Origin: JAMLHH01 sp037189845
Lineage (GTDB): Bacteria; Bacteroidota; Bacteroidia; Chitinophagales; JADIYW01
Direction of reading: 5' to 3'
DNA: 64,000 nt
Assembly: GCA_037189845.1 (NCBI GenBank)
Contig: JBBCIS010000010.1
Location: forward strand, 1 to 64,000
Made by a program: the position numbers and the translations under genes. Position 1 is the first letter of the stretch. Each line of letters begins with the position of its first letter. The notes beneath the pieces are model-generated. The model saw only the letters and a program-made list of their open reading frames with translations. It did no database searches and was not told where the DNA came from. Positions 8,726-16,913 of this stretch are shown here, in pieces.

Positions 8726-8815
8726 CAGGTAGAGTTAAGTTTACTATTTATTGATATTTAGTGTTTTGTCTTGAAATAAACATTATGCTGTATGCATTTT
8801 TTTTAATGTGATTTA

Positions 8816-8823
8816 TATCTTTG
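8816..8823 (+). promoter_or_regulatory. -7 box TATCTTTG of the polysaccharide operon
   Basis: TATCTTTG matches TAnnTTTG and ends 17 nt before the ATG at 8841. It excludes the upstream in-frame ATG at 8808, which lies ahead of the box, and so decides the start of the first gene. No clear -33 TTG is visible. Confidence 0.6.
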
Positions 8824-8840
8824 CTCTTTCAAAAATTATT

Positions 8841-10148
8841 ATGTTAGAATCTCAAACAATATTACAGCAGTATTTTCAAAAAGAAAAAAAGATTGCTGTT
8901 ATAGGTTTAGGATATGTAGGGTTACCTATCGCTTTAGAATTAGCCAGAAAATTTTCTGTTATTGGATTTGATATTAGTGCTCCGAGAGTGGAGATGATGA
9001 AAAATAAAGTTGATCCAAGTAAGGAGCTGCCCTCTACAGCATTTGACGGCACTGATATATTATTTACGCATCAGCTAAACGATCTTAAAGAAGCACAATT
9101 TTATATTGTAGCAGTCCCTACTCCTGTAGATGATCATAAAACTCCGGATTTATTACCATTGCAAAAAGCAAGTGAAACACTTAGTAAGGTGATAAAAAAA
9201 GGTGATTACGTGGTGTATGAATCTACAGTTTATCCGGGCTGTACAGAAGATGACTGTGTGCCGGTAATAGAGAATGGAAGTGGACTAAAAGCGTATGAGG
9301 ATTTCAAGGTAGGCTATTCTCCTGAGCGTATTAATCCGGGAGATACACAGCATACTTTGACAAAAGTTACAAAGATAGTCGCTGGTTGTAGTCCGGAATC
9401 TCTGGAAGTTATTGCGGGTATCTATGGCGCTATCATTGAACCAGGTGTATATAAAGCTTCATCCATTAAAGTAGCAGAAGCTGCAAAGGTCATTGAGAAT
9501 ACTCAAAGAGACTTGAATATTGCTTTAATGAATGAATTGTCTCAGATTTTCAACATCATGGATATCAATACTTATGATGTACTGGAAGCTGCAGGCACGA
9601 AATGGAATTTTTTAAAGTTTCAGCCGGGATTGGTAGGCGGGCACTGTATAGGAGTTGATCCGTATTACCTTACCTATAAGGCAATGGAGTTAGGCTATCG
9701 TCCTCAGATTATACTTTCCGGGAGAGGAATCAATGACGGCATGGCTGCTTATGTGGCCAAAAAAATTGTTCAGCATTTAATTTCTCAAGGAAAGAACCCT
9801 AAAGAAAGTAAAGTGCTGATTATGGGTGCTACTTTCAAAGAAGATGTCAGCGATATCAGAAACTCTAAAATTTTTGATCTTTATGAGGAATTGAAAGATT
9901 ATAGCGTACAGTTAGATATTATAGATCCTCATGCATCCGGTGAAGAAGTTCTTCATGAATATGGAGTAAATCTGAGCAAAGAAATTTCTACAGGTTATGA
10001 TGCTGTAGTAGTGGCTGTAGCTCACAATACCTACAAGTCGCTTACTGAGGATTATTTCAGAGAGATACTGACGAACGATGGATTAGTTGTAGATTTGAAG
10101 AATATTTTCAAAGGTAAAATTACTAACTTCACTCACTGGACTCTATAA
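8841..10148 (+). CDS. Nucleotide-sugar dehydrogenase (UDP-HexNAc/UDP-glucose type)
   Basis: The 435-residue enzyme oxidises C6 of a UDP-sugar to a uronic acid using two NAD. The Rossmann motif GLGYVGLP lies near residues 22-29, and the catalytic cysteine is C269 in GGHCIGVDPYYL. NALMNELSQIF-like and GATFKEDVSDIRNSK segments complete the three-domain plan. The sequence looks closest to the TviB/WbpO type acting on UDP-N-acetylhexosamines, but the substrate cannot be read with certainty. It is the first gene of the polysaccharide operon, 3 bp before rfbB. Confidence 0.88.
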   Translation: MLESQTILQQYFQKEKKIAVIGLGYVGLPIALELARKFSVIGFDISAPRVEMMKNKVDPSKELPSTAFDGTDILFTHQLNDLKEAQFYIVAVPTPVDDHKTPDLLPLQKASETLSKVIKKGDYVVYESTVYPGCTEDDCVPVIENGSGLKAYEDFKVGYSPERINPGDTQHTLTKVTKIVAGCSPESLEVIAGIYGAIIEPGVYKASSIKVAEAAKVIENTQRDLNIALMNELSQIFNIMDINTYDVLEAAGTKWNFLKFQPGLVGGHCIGVDPYYLTYKAMELGYRPQIILSGRGINDGMAAYVAKKIVQHLISQGKNPKESKVLIMGATFKEDVSDIRNSKIFDLYEELKDYSVQLDIIDPHASGEEVLHEYGVNLSKEISTGYDAVVVAVAHNTYKSLTEDYFREILTNDGLVVDLKNIFKGKITNFTHWTL

Positions 10149-10151
10149 ATT

Positions 10152-11207
10152 ATGACTAAAAAGTTACTGATTACCGGAGGAGCCGGTTTTATTGGCTCGC
10201 ATCTGGTAAGATTGTTTGTTAATAAATATCAGGATTATACGATTTATAATCTTGATAAATTGACTTATGCAGGTAACCTGGAAAATTTAAAAGATATTGA
10301 GCAAAAGGATAACTATCATTTTGTCAAAGGTGATATCAATGATGCTCAGTTTATTGATAATTTATTTGCTGAGCACCAGTTTGATGGTGTTATACATTTA
10401 GCTGCGGAATCTCATGTCGACAGATCTATCAAAGATCCTTTAGCATTTATAATGACGAATGTCGTAGGGACTGTTAATCTTCTGAATGCCGCAAAGAATA
10501 GCTGGAACAATCAATTTGATGGCAAGCTGTTCTATCATATTTCTACAGATGAGGTGTATGGAAGTCTGGGTGAAGAGGGCTTTTTTCTGGAAACAACCTC
10601 TTACGATCCACAATCTCCGTATTCTGCGTCAAAGGCCAGCTCAGATCATTTTGTAAGAGCTTATGGCAATACTTATGGCCTTCCGGTGATAATTTCTAAT
10701 TGTTCGAATAATTATGGCCCTAACCAGTTTCCCGAGAAGCTGGTGCCGCTAATTATCAGAAATATTATTGACAAAAAACCTTTACCTGTCTACGGAGATG
10801 GTAAATATACCCGTGACTGGCTTTGGGTAAAAGATCATGCTGCGGCGATAGATGTTATTTTTCACACAGGAAAATTATCTGAAACCTATAATATAGGAGG
10901 TTTCAATGAATGGCAGAATATTGACATCATAAAGCTGATTTGTTCCTTGATGGATGAGAAGCTGGGAAGAGAAAAGGGCACTTCCGAAAAGCTGATTACT
11001 TACGTGAAGGATCGTCCCGGACACGATAGAAGATACGCTATCGATGCCACAAAATTAAATAAAGAATTAGGTTGGAAACCTTCGCTTGTATTCGAGGAAG
11101 GTATAGAAGAGACAATTAGCTGGTATCTGGATAATCAAGAGTGGCTTGATCATGTTACCAGCGGGGATTATCTGCGATATTATCAGCAACAATATCAAAC
11201 AAATTAA
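10152..11207 (+). CDS. rfbB: dTDP-glucose 4,6-dehydratase
   Basis: This extended SDR converts dTDP-glucose to dTDP-4-keto-6-deoxyglucose. The 351-residue protein has GGAGFIGSH near the N-terminus, STDEVYGSLG (catalytic Asp/Glu), the YSASK catalytic pair, and the dTDP-sugar region YGPNQFPEKL and GDGKYTRDWLWV. The product feeds rfbC downstream, but rfbA and rfbD are not in the window. Its stop is 1 bp before the ATG of the export protein. Confidence 0.95.
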   Translation: MTKKLLITGGAGFIGSHLVRLFVNKYQDYTIYNLDKLTYAGNLENLKDIEQKDNYHFVKGDINDAQFIDNLFAEHQFDGVIHLAAESHVDRSIKDPLAFIMTNVVGTVNLLNAAKNSWNNQFDGKLFYHISTDEVYGSLGEEGFFLETTSYDPQSPYSASKASSDHFVRAYGNTYGLPVIISNCSNNYGPNQFPEKLVPLIIRNIIDKKPLPVYGDGKYTRDWLWVKDHAAAIDVIFHTGKLSETYNIGGFNEWQNIDIIKLICSLMDEKLGREKGTSEKLITYVKDRPGHDRRYAIDATKLNKELGWKPSLVFEEGIEETISWYLDNQEWLDHVTSGDYLRYYQQQYQTN

Positions 11208-11208
11208 C

Positions 11209-14200
11209 ATGTATTTTAAGTTCTTAAGAATATTTTCATTTCTATCATTACTGATTTCATTTAATGCTGCAATGGCGCAGGGGGTGAGTGTCGTCACTAG
11301 TAATAAACAATTGATTGATACTAGTAAGCTGGATTTAGGTGAAGTGAAAGAAAAGTATCAGCAAATGTCTGGTGAAGAAATAGAGAAATTTAAAATATTT
11401 GATAATTCTTCCGGAGTACAGGCAGGAGAGTTGACCGGAGGTGTTGGTGAAGAAGATACAGGTAACACCATAGAAAAGCAGGATGAATCCAAAACAATTA
11501 TAGAAGAAGGTAATGAAGCCCAGGAAACTGCGGAAAAAATTATTGAAGCTATTGCAACTGAAAACAAAGAAATGCTGGAATCCGTCCCGATATATGGTTT
11601 CAGATATTTCAGAGAAGCAAAAACAAAATTATATTCCAGTGCGCAGGATGTGAAACCCCCTTTCGATTATGTACTGGGAGTGGGGGACCAGCTGAATATT
11701 GCCATTTGGGGATTTGCTGACTATAATGAGGTATTTACTATTGAAAAAGAGGGATATATCCAACCTAAGTATGTAGGAAGAATATATCTGAAAGGGCTTA
11801 CGCTCAAAAATGCAATTGAAGTTATAAAGGCAAGATATTCAAGGGCGTATATGATTGAAAATTCACAGTTTGACGTAACGCTGAATTATTCGAGGGTAAT
11901 TAATGTGAATGTTGTAGGAGAGGTAGAATTGCCCGGATCTTATACTATTCCGGCAGTAAATACCGTATTTAACCTATTGTCATACACTGGTGGTCCTACA
12001 AAACTTGGATCAATCAGAAATATCCAGATAAGAAGAAATGGAGTTATAATCAGAAATTTCGATTTATATAAGTTTCTGAATAATCCTTCTTCTCAGGATG
12101 ATTACTTCCTTCAGAATAACGATTATATATATGTGCCTAACTCTACTAAACTGGTGACAATATCGGGAGCAGTACAAAGGCCTTTCAAATATGAATTATT
12201 AGAAAATGAATCTTTTGAGGATCTTTTAAAATTTGCCGGAGGCTATAGTGCGAATGCTTTAACAAATTACCTGCAAATACAGAGATATGTCAATAATAAA
12301 GCAGTTGTATATGATGTGGATCTGGATAGTCTGAGAGCTGCAAAAGGTAAGCTCAAATTATATAATGGTGACGCGATAACAGTCAGAACAATACCGGAAA
12401 CAGCTATCAATTGGGTGAATATTGATGGTGCGATCAAGGTTGCCGGAAGGTATGAGTTAAAGTCGGGGGACAGAATCAGCAATATTATTTCCCGGGGAAT
12501 GGGATTAGCAGAAGATGCATTTAAAGAAGAAGCATATGTATTCAGATTGGATCCGGGATCTGAAGGGAAAACAGTTATCAGAGTTAATTTACTTAAAGCA
12601 ATTGAGAACCCGGGGTCTGATGAAGATATTTTATTAGCCGATAGAGACGACATAAAAATTTTCAGAAATGACTATTTTATTGACAAGTATACTATAGAAA
12701 TAAAAGGAGCTGTAAGAAACCCTACTGTTATTCAGGCTCAAAAAGGTCTGACGCTCAGAGACGGGATTTTATATTCAGGAGGTTTATTATCCTCTGCTTA
12801 TTTGGAGAGAGCTTATATTAAGAGAGTTGATAGAGCTACAAACAGCACAAATTATATTACTATTAAGCTGGACACTGCAAATAATTATGCGGCACTAGAT
12901 GAGATTCCGATTTTACAGGGTGATGAGGTGAGGATACTATCAAATTTATCTTTTGTTGAAAATAAAACTATCTCAATTTCCGGGTCTGTAAGGAATCCGG
13001 TAGTTGTTGAATATTGGGACGGGGCAAGTGTGAAAGATCTTATTCTCTTAGCTGGAGGGTTTAGTGAAAGAGCTTTCTTGGGTAAGGTCTTTATTAACAG
13101 AACCAGAGAGGATTTCAGGAAAGAAGTCATTACAATATCAGTTGATACTGCCGATAACTATAAACAACTGGAAGAGTATAAGCTAAAACCGGAAGATAAC
13201 ATCTTTGTATTTAATTCTTCAATTTTTGATATCACTTCCCACATTATTGTAGGTGGCATGGTTAAATCTCCGGGAGCATTTGGCTATAAAGAGGGGATGT
13301 CATTAGCTGATGCATTGATATTGGCAGAAGGATTTTTAATATCGTCAGCAAGTAACAGGATAGAGGTGGCAAGAATTTCTAATTTCCAGGATGCAATGAT
13401 TAATTCTGAGCCAACTCAGATATCCATAGAAATCTTAGAAATTGATAGAGATTTTGCGAAAGATCCTATCGCAAACGGCTACTTGCTGAAGCATTATGAC
13501 CAGATATTTGTCAGAAGAATACCTGATTTTGATTTTCAGAAAAGAATTTTCATTGATGGTGAAGTAAAATATCCCGGCACATATGTCTTAAAGAAAAATG
13601 AAAAGCTCAGTAATATAATTGAAAGAGCCGGTGGTTTGACAGAGGAGGCTTTTCCGTTTGGAACAAAATTGAACCGGGAATCAGGAAGCAAAGGCCGGTT
13701 ATTAGTAGATTTGAAAAAGGCTATGAGACGACCAGGTTCTAAGTATAATTATATCCTTAAGGAAGGAGATAATATATTTGTACCTGCAGTGGAGAATATA
13801 GTTACCCTTAGAGGTCAGATAGATTATCCGTTTGAGCAAAATGATATGAAAAGGCTGGTACATTTGCCTGATACTATCAGCATTGAAGACTACCTCAGAT
13901 TTACCCCTGAGAAAAAAGTAAATGTACCGTATACATCAGGTAAAAGAGCGAAGTATTATGTGAAAAAATATGGCTCTGGTTTCGGAAAATATTCTAAGAA
14001 GAAGGATACTTATGTGGTATTGCCTAATGGGCATATAAAAGGTACCCGATTCACCTTGTTTGGTAGAATTTATCCTAAGGTAATGGAAGGATCTGATGTA
14101 GTAGTTCCAAGAAAACCTTTGAAAAAAAGAAGAAATAAAGCCGCAAATCGTGATTCAGGCAAATTTTCCACAGTACTTCAAGGAGTATTGGGTTCAATTA

Positions 14201-14247
14201 CCACTTCGTTGACGCTGTATTTATTGTTGAAAAGAACGATGGAATAA
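11209..14247 (+). CDS. Polysaccharide export protein with about seven SLBB domains
   Basis: I start at the ATG at 11209, directly after the rfbB stop, because it gives a signal peptide (MYFKFLRIFSFLSLLISF, ending AMAQ); the product is 1012 residues. An acidic linker precedes a polysaccharide-export domain (GVGDQLNIAIWG, then EGYIQPKYVGRIYLKG). Seven SLBB-like units follow, each beginning like VVGEVELPGSY, TISGAVQRPFKY or FIDGEVKYPGTY and ending in an AGG-like turn, with a weaker eighth. A C-terminal hydrophobic segment (GSITTSLTLYLLLK) follows. Wza of E. coli is about 380 residues with far fewer SLBB units. It probably forms the outer-membrane/periplasmic conduit with the Wzz-like protein that follows (TAATG overlap). 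Confidence 0.88.
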   Translation: MYFKFLRIFSFLSLLISFNAAMAQGVSVVTSNKQLIDTSKLDLGEVKEKYQQMSGEEIEKFKIFDNSSGVQAGELTGGVGEEDTGNTIEKQDESKTIIEEGNEAQETAEKIIEAIATENKEMLESVPIYGFRYFREAKTKLYSSAQDVKPPFDYVLGVGDQLNIAIWGFADYNEVFTIEKEGYIQPKYVGRIYLKGLTLKNAIEVIKARYSRAYMIENSQFDVTLNYSRVINVNVVGEVELPGSYTIPAVNTVFNLLSYTGGPTKLGSIRNIQIRRNGVIIRNFDLYKFLNNPSSQDDYFLQNNDYIYVPNSTKLVTISGAVQRPFKYELLENESFEDLLKFAGGYSANALTNYLQIQRYVNNKAVVYDVDLDSLRAAKGKLKLYNGDAITVRTIPETAINWVNIDGAIKVAGRYELKSGDRISNIISRGMGLAEDAFKEEAYVFRLDPGSEGKTVIRVNLLKAIENPGSDEDILLADRDDIKIFRNDYFIDKYTIEIKGAVRNPTVIQAQKGLTLRDGILYSGGLLSSAYLERAYIKRVDRATNSTNYITIKLDTANNYAALDEIPILQGDEVRILSNLSFVENKTISISGSVRNPVVVEYWDGASVKDLILLAGGFSERAFLGKVFINRTREDFRKEVITISVDTADNYKQLEEYKLKPEDNIFVFNSSIFDITSHIIVGGMVKSPGAFGYKEGMSLADALILAEGFLISSASNRIEVARISNFQDAMINSEPTQISIEILEIDRDFAKDPIANGYLLKHYDQIFVRRIPDFDFQKRIFIDGEVKYPGTYVLKKNEKLSNIIERAGGLTEEAFPFGTKLNRESGSKGRLLVDLKKAMRRPGSKYNYILKEGDNIFVPAVENIVTLRGQIDYPFEQNDMKRLVHLPDTISIEDYLRFTPEKKVNVPYTSGKRAKYYVKKYGSGFGKYSKKKDTYVVLPNGHIKGTRFTLFGRIYPKVMEGSDVVVPRKPLKKRRNKAANRDSGKFSTVLQGVLGSITTSLTLYLLLKRTME

Positions 14248-15365
14248 TGGAAATAGAAAACACACCTGATTCTAATCCTGTTTTTGATCGAGAACCAACT
14301 GCTGTTGTTCCTGAGCAGGAATTAACAGATTTTCAGAAGATTATTGTTCAAGTAGTTTTTATCTATGGTAGAAGCAAAGAGATCGTTCGTAAATATCTTT
14401 GGCTGTTTATCTTTATATTTGTTTGTGGATTAGGAATATCCATATATTCTATACTTAATAAAGAAGTTTTATACAGTGCAGTTATTTCGTTTATATTGCG
14501 GGATGATGATGGTGCACAGTTAAATGCTAATGTAGATCCTCTTTCTTCGTACTTATTAACTCAAGCCACTAGTCAAACGATAAATCTTGATAAGATTCTA
14601 GAGATTTCTATTTCTCAAAAGTTGTTATCCAACTTATTGTTTAATAAATGTATTATAAAAGGGAAAGATGACTATCTCATTAATCATATCTTAGTGATTT
14701 ATTATGGAAAGGAGGTTTCTTATTTCAAAAGCTACCGGGGGTTGAACGGCCTAAACAGAAGTCAGTATAGCGTATTCAATAATGTTGCTATGCTACTTAG
14801 AAAAAGCATCAGTATTACAGAAACTAAATCGGGAGCTTTTGTTATTAATCTTTCCTTGCAAAATGAAGAGCTTGCTAAGATTACAGCAGAACTTTTTTAT
14901 CAGAACCTGAGTAATTTTTATATTGATAAGACTACTGAAAAAGCCCAAAATAATTATATATTCCTGAGAAACAGGTTGGACTCAGTTAGAAATATGCTTT
15001 ATTCTTCAGAATATCAGGTGGCTAATTTTGAAGACAGGGCAAGAAACCTCTTATTAAATACTGCACGGGTACCGCAGGTCAGACAAAAAAGAAATACTGA
15101 ATTCTATCAGGTTTTGTATGCTGATTTGATTAAATCTTTTGAAAGTTCTAAAGTAACTTTGAATAATATTACACCTATTTTTCAATTACTTTCAAGACCC
15201 TATTATCCGCTGCCGGCTTTGGCCCAATCTTCTATATTGATTTTGGTAATTAATATGGTAATCACTGGATTTATTATGGTAGTCCTTTTATTACTACTCT
15301 ATGTGAAAATTCATTTATGGCCGGGATATAGATATCTGTTTAAAGTAGACAAGGAGTTGACATAA
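14247..15365 (+). CDS. Wzz-like chain-length/polysaccharide co-polymerase protein
   Basis: The 372-residue inner-membrane protein has one transmembrane helix near residues 51-70 (LWLFIFIFVCGLGISIYSIL), a periplasmic domain with a helical region around DSVRNMLYSSEYQVANFE, and a second helix near 329-351. This is the Wzz/PCP topology. There is no C-terminal tyrosine kinase domain, so it is the short form. The start shares one base with the previous stop, which implies coupled translation with its export partner. Confidence 0.8.
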   Translation: MEIENTPDSNPVFDREPTAVVPEQELTDFQKIIVQVVFIYGRSKEIVRKYLWLFIFIFVCGLGISIYSILNKEVLYSAVISFILRDDDGAQLNANVDPLSSYLLTQATSQTINLDKILEISISQKLLSNLLFNKCIIKGKDDYLINHILVIYYGKEVSYFKSYRGLNGLNRSQYSVFNNVAMLLRKSISITETKSGAFVINLSLQNEELAKITAELFYQNLSNFYIDKTTEKAQNNYIFLRNRLDSVRNMLYSSEYQVANFEDRARNLLLNTARVPQVRQKRNTEFYQVLYADLIKSFESSKVTLNNITPIFQLLSRPYYPLPALAQSSILILVINMVITGFIMVVLLLLLYVKIHLWPGYRYLFKVDKELT

Positions 15366-15367
15366 TT

Positions 15368-15895
15368 ATGTTTGTAAAAGATACTTTTATTGAGGACCTG
15401 AAAATTATTGAGCCCAGAGTTTTTGAAGATTCAAGGGGCTATTTTTTTGAATCCTACAACAAAATGGCATTATTGAAGCAAGGATTGGACTTTACTTTTG
15501 TACAGGATAATCAGTCCTTTTCTACTTTTGGTGTACTGAGAGGATTGCATTTTCAGACGGGCGAACACGCGCAAAGTAAGCTGGTAAGGGTTTTACAGGG
15601 AGAAATTCTGGATGTAGTAGTTGATCTCAGACCAGATTCCAATACATATCTGCAGCATTTTTCTATCAGGTTGTCACACGAAAATAAATTACAATTGATG
15701 GTGCCGAAAGGATTTGCCCACGGTTTTGTTGTCCTTTCTGAAACAGCAGTAGTGATGTATAAATGTGATGATTATTATCATCCGGAATCAGAAGGTGGAC
15801 TAATGTATGATGACCCAAAACTAAATATTGACTGGTTGTTGAATAAAGAACAGCTTATTATTAATACAAAGGACCTCCAATATCAATATCTCTAA
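15368..15895 (+). CDS. rfbC: dTDP-4-dehydrorhamnose 3,5-epimerase
   Basis: The 175-residue cupin enzyme epimerises dTDP-4-keto-6-deoxyglucose at C3 and C5. It contains FEDSRGYFFESYN, VLRGLHFQ (active-site His), KGFAHGFVVLSE and YKCDDYYHPESEGG (active-site Tyr). The length is normal. It acts directly on the RfbB product, so the operon points to a rhamnose- or other 6-deoxyhexose-containing polymer. It starts 2 bp after the Wzz-like gene. Confidence 0.93.
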   Translation: MFVKDTFIEDLKIIEPRVFEDSRGYFFESYNKMALLKQGLDFTFVQDNQSFSTFGVLRGLHFQTGEHAQSKLVRVLQGEILDVVVDLRPDSNTYLQHFSIRLSHENKLQLMVPKGFAHGFVVLSETAVVMYKCDDYYHPESEGGLMYDDPKLNIDWLLNKEQLIINTKDLQYQYL

Positions 15896-15897
15896 AC

Positions 15898-16686
15898 ATG
15901 AATTTATCTGAATTAAAAATTAGTAACATCGTTCAAATTTCAATTGAAGCTGGTCTGGAAATTATGAAAATCTACAATAGAGATTTTATTGTAGAGACTA
16001 AAGCAGACGAATCTCCTTTGACAGAAGCTGATAGGGCCGCAAATACGATTATTATGAGCTCATTGGAAAAATTATTTCCGCAGATTCCAATTATATCTGA
16101 AGAAAATAAACTAAAAACTTATGAGGAGAGAAAAAACTGGGAGTGCTGTTGGTTAGTAGACCCATTGGATGGGACTAAAGAGTTTATCAAGAAAAATGGT
16201 GAATTTACTGTAAACATCGCCTTAGTTAAATCCGGCAAAGTCGTTGCTGGAGTGGTATATGTACCTGCACAGAATAAGGTTTTTTATGCAGTTGAAGGAC
16301 AAGGTGCCTATTTAATTGATGGTGATTCAGAACCATGCAAATTAAACCTTAGACCTTTGGCAGAGAATGGTATCCTGAAAGTAGTAGGAAGCCGTTCGCA
16401 TAATAGTCAGGAAGTAGATGACTATGTGAATGCGCTCAGAAATCAATATGAAAATATAGAGTTTGTTGCGGCAGGGAGTTCTTTGAAGTTTTGCCTGGTA
16501 GCAGAAGGAAAGGCGGATGTATATCCAAGGCTTGCTCCTACCATGGAATGGGATACAGGGGCAGGACATATCGTAGCAAAAGAGGCAGGTGCTGAAGTGT
16601 TGAATTTTATTACAAGAGAAGAATTGAGTTATAATAAGGAGAATTTGCTGAATCCACACTTTATTGTGAAGCATCCTGAACTATAA
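15898..16686 (+). CDS. cysQ: 3'(2'),5'-bisphosphate nucleotidase
   Basis: The 262-residue inositol-monophosphatase-fold enzyme hydrolyses PAP (and PAPS) to AMP. The metal-binding residues are visible in ISEEN, DPLDGTKEF and the C-terminal WDTGAGHIVAKEAGA. It is the last gene of the polysaccharide operon, 2 bp after rfbC. CysQ removes the by-product of PAPS-dependent sulfotransfer, so this placement could reflect sulfated polysaccharide, though no sulfotransferase is in the window. Confidence 0.92.
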   Translation: MNLSELKISNIVQISIEAGLEIMKIYNRDFIVETKADESPLTEADRAANTIIMSSLEKLFPQIPIISEENKLKTYEERKNWECCWLVDPLDGTKEFIKKNGEFTVNIALVKSGKVVAGVVYVPAQNKVFYAVEGQGAYLIDGDSEPCKLNLRPLAENGILKVVGSRSHNSQEVDDYVNALRNQYENIEFVAAGSSLKFCLVAEGKADVYPRLAPTMEWDTGAGHIVAKEAGAEVLNFITREELSYNKENLLNPHFIVKHPEL

Positions 16687-16710
16687 GTATAATGGTCAAA
16701 ATATAACCTG

Positions 16711-16750
16711 AAACCACCTCAAAAAGGTGGTTTTGTTTTTTGTTTTTTTT
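16711..16750 (+). terminator. Terminator of the polysaccharide operon
   Basis: AAACCACC and GGTGGTTT form a perfect 8-bp stem (16711-16733) followed by a long T-rich run, 25 bp after the cysQ stop. Confidence 0.9.
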
Positions 16751-16913
16751 AGAAAATATTGAGTTTTTATTTTTTTGTTATCATGTATAATGATTTGATT
16801 TTTAGCACTATACAGCTTGTTGTTTATTTAATGATACGCAATGTTTAAAATTAGGTTTGTTAATAGTTTTTAACTTATTAATTATTTGTTAACTTGCCGC
16901 CAAATTCTGCTCC

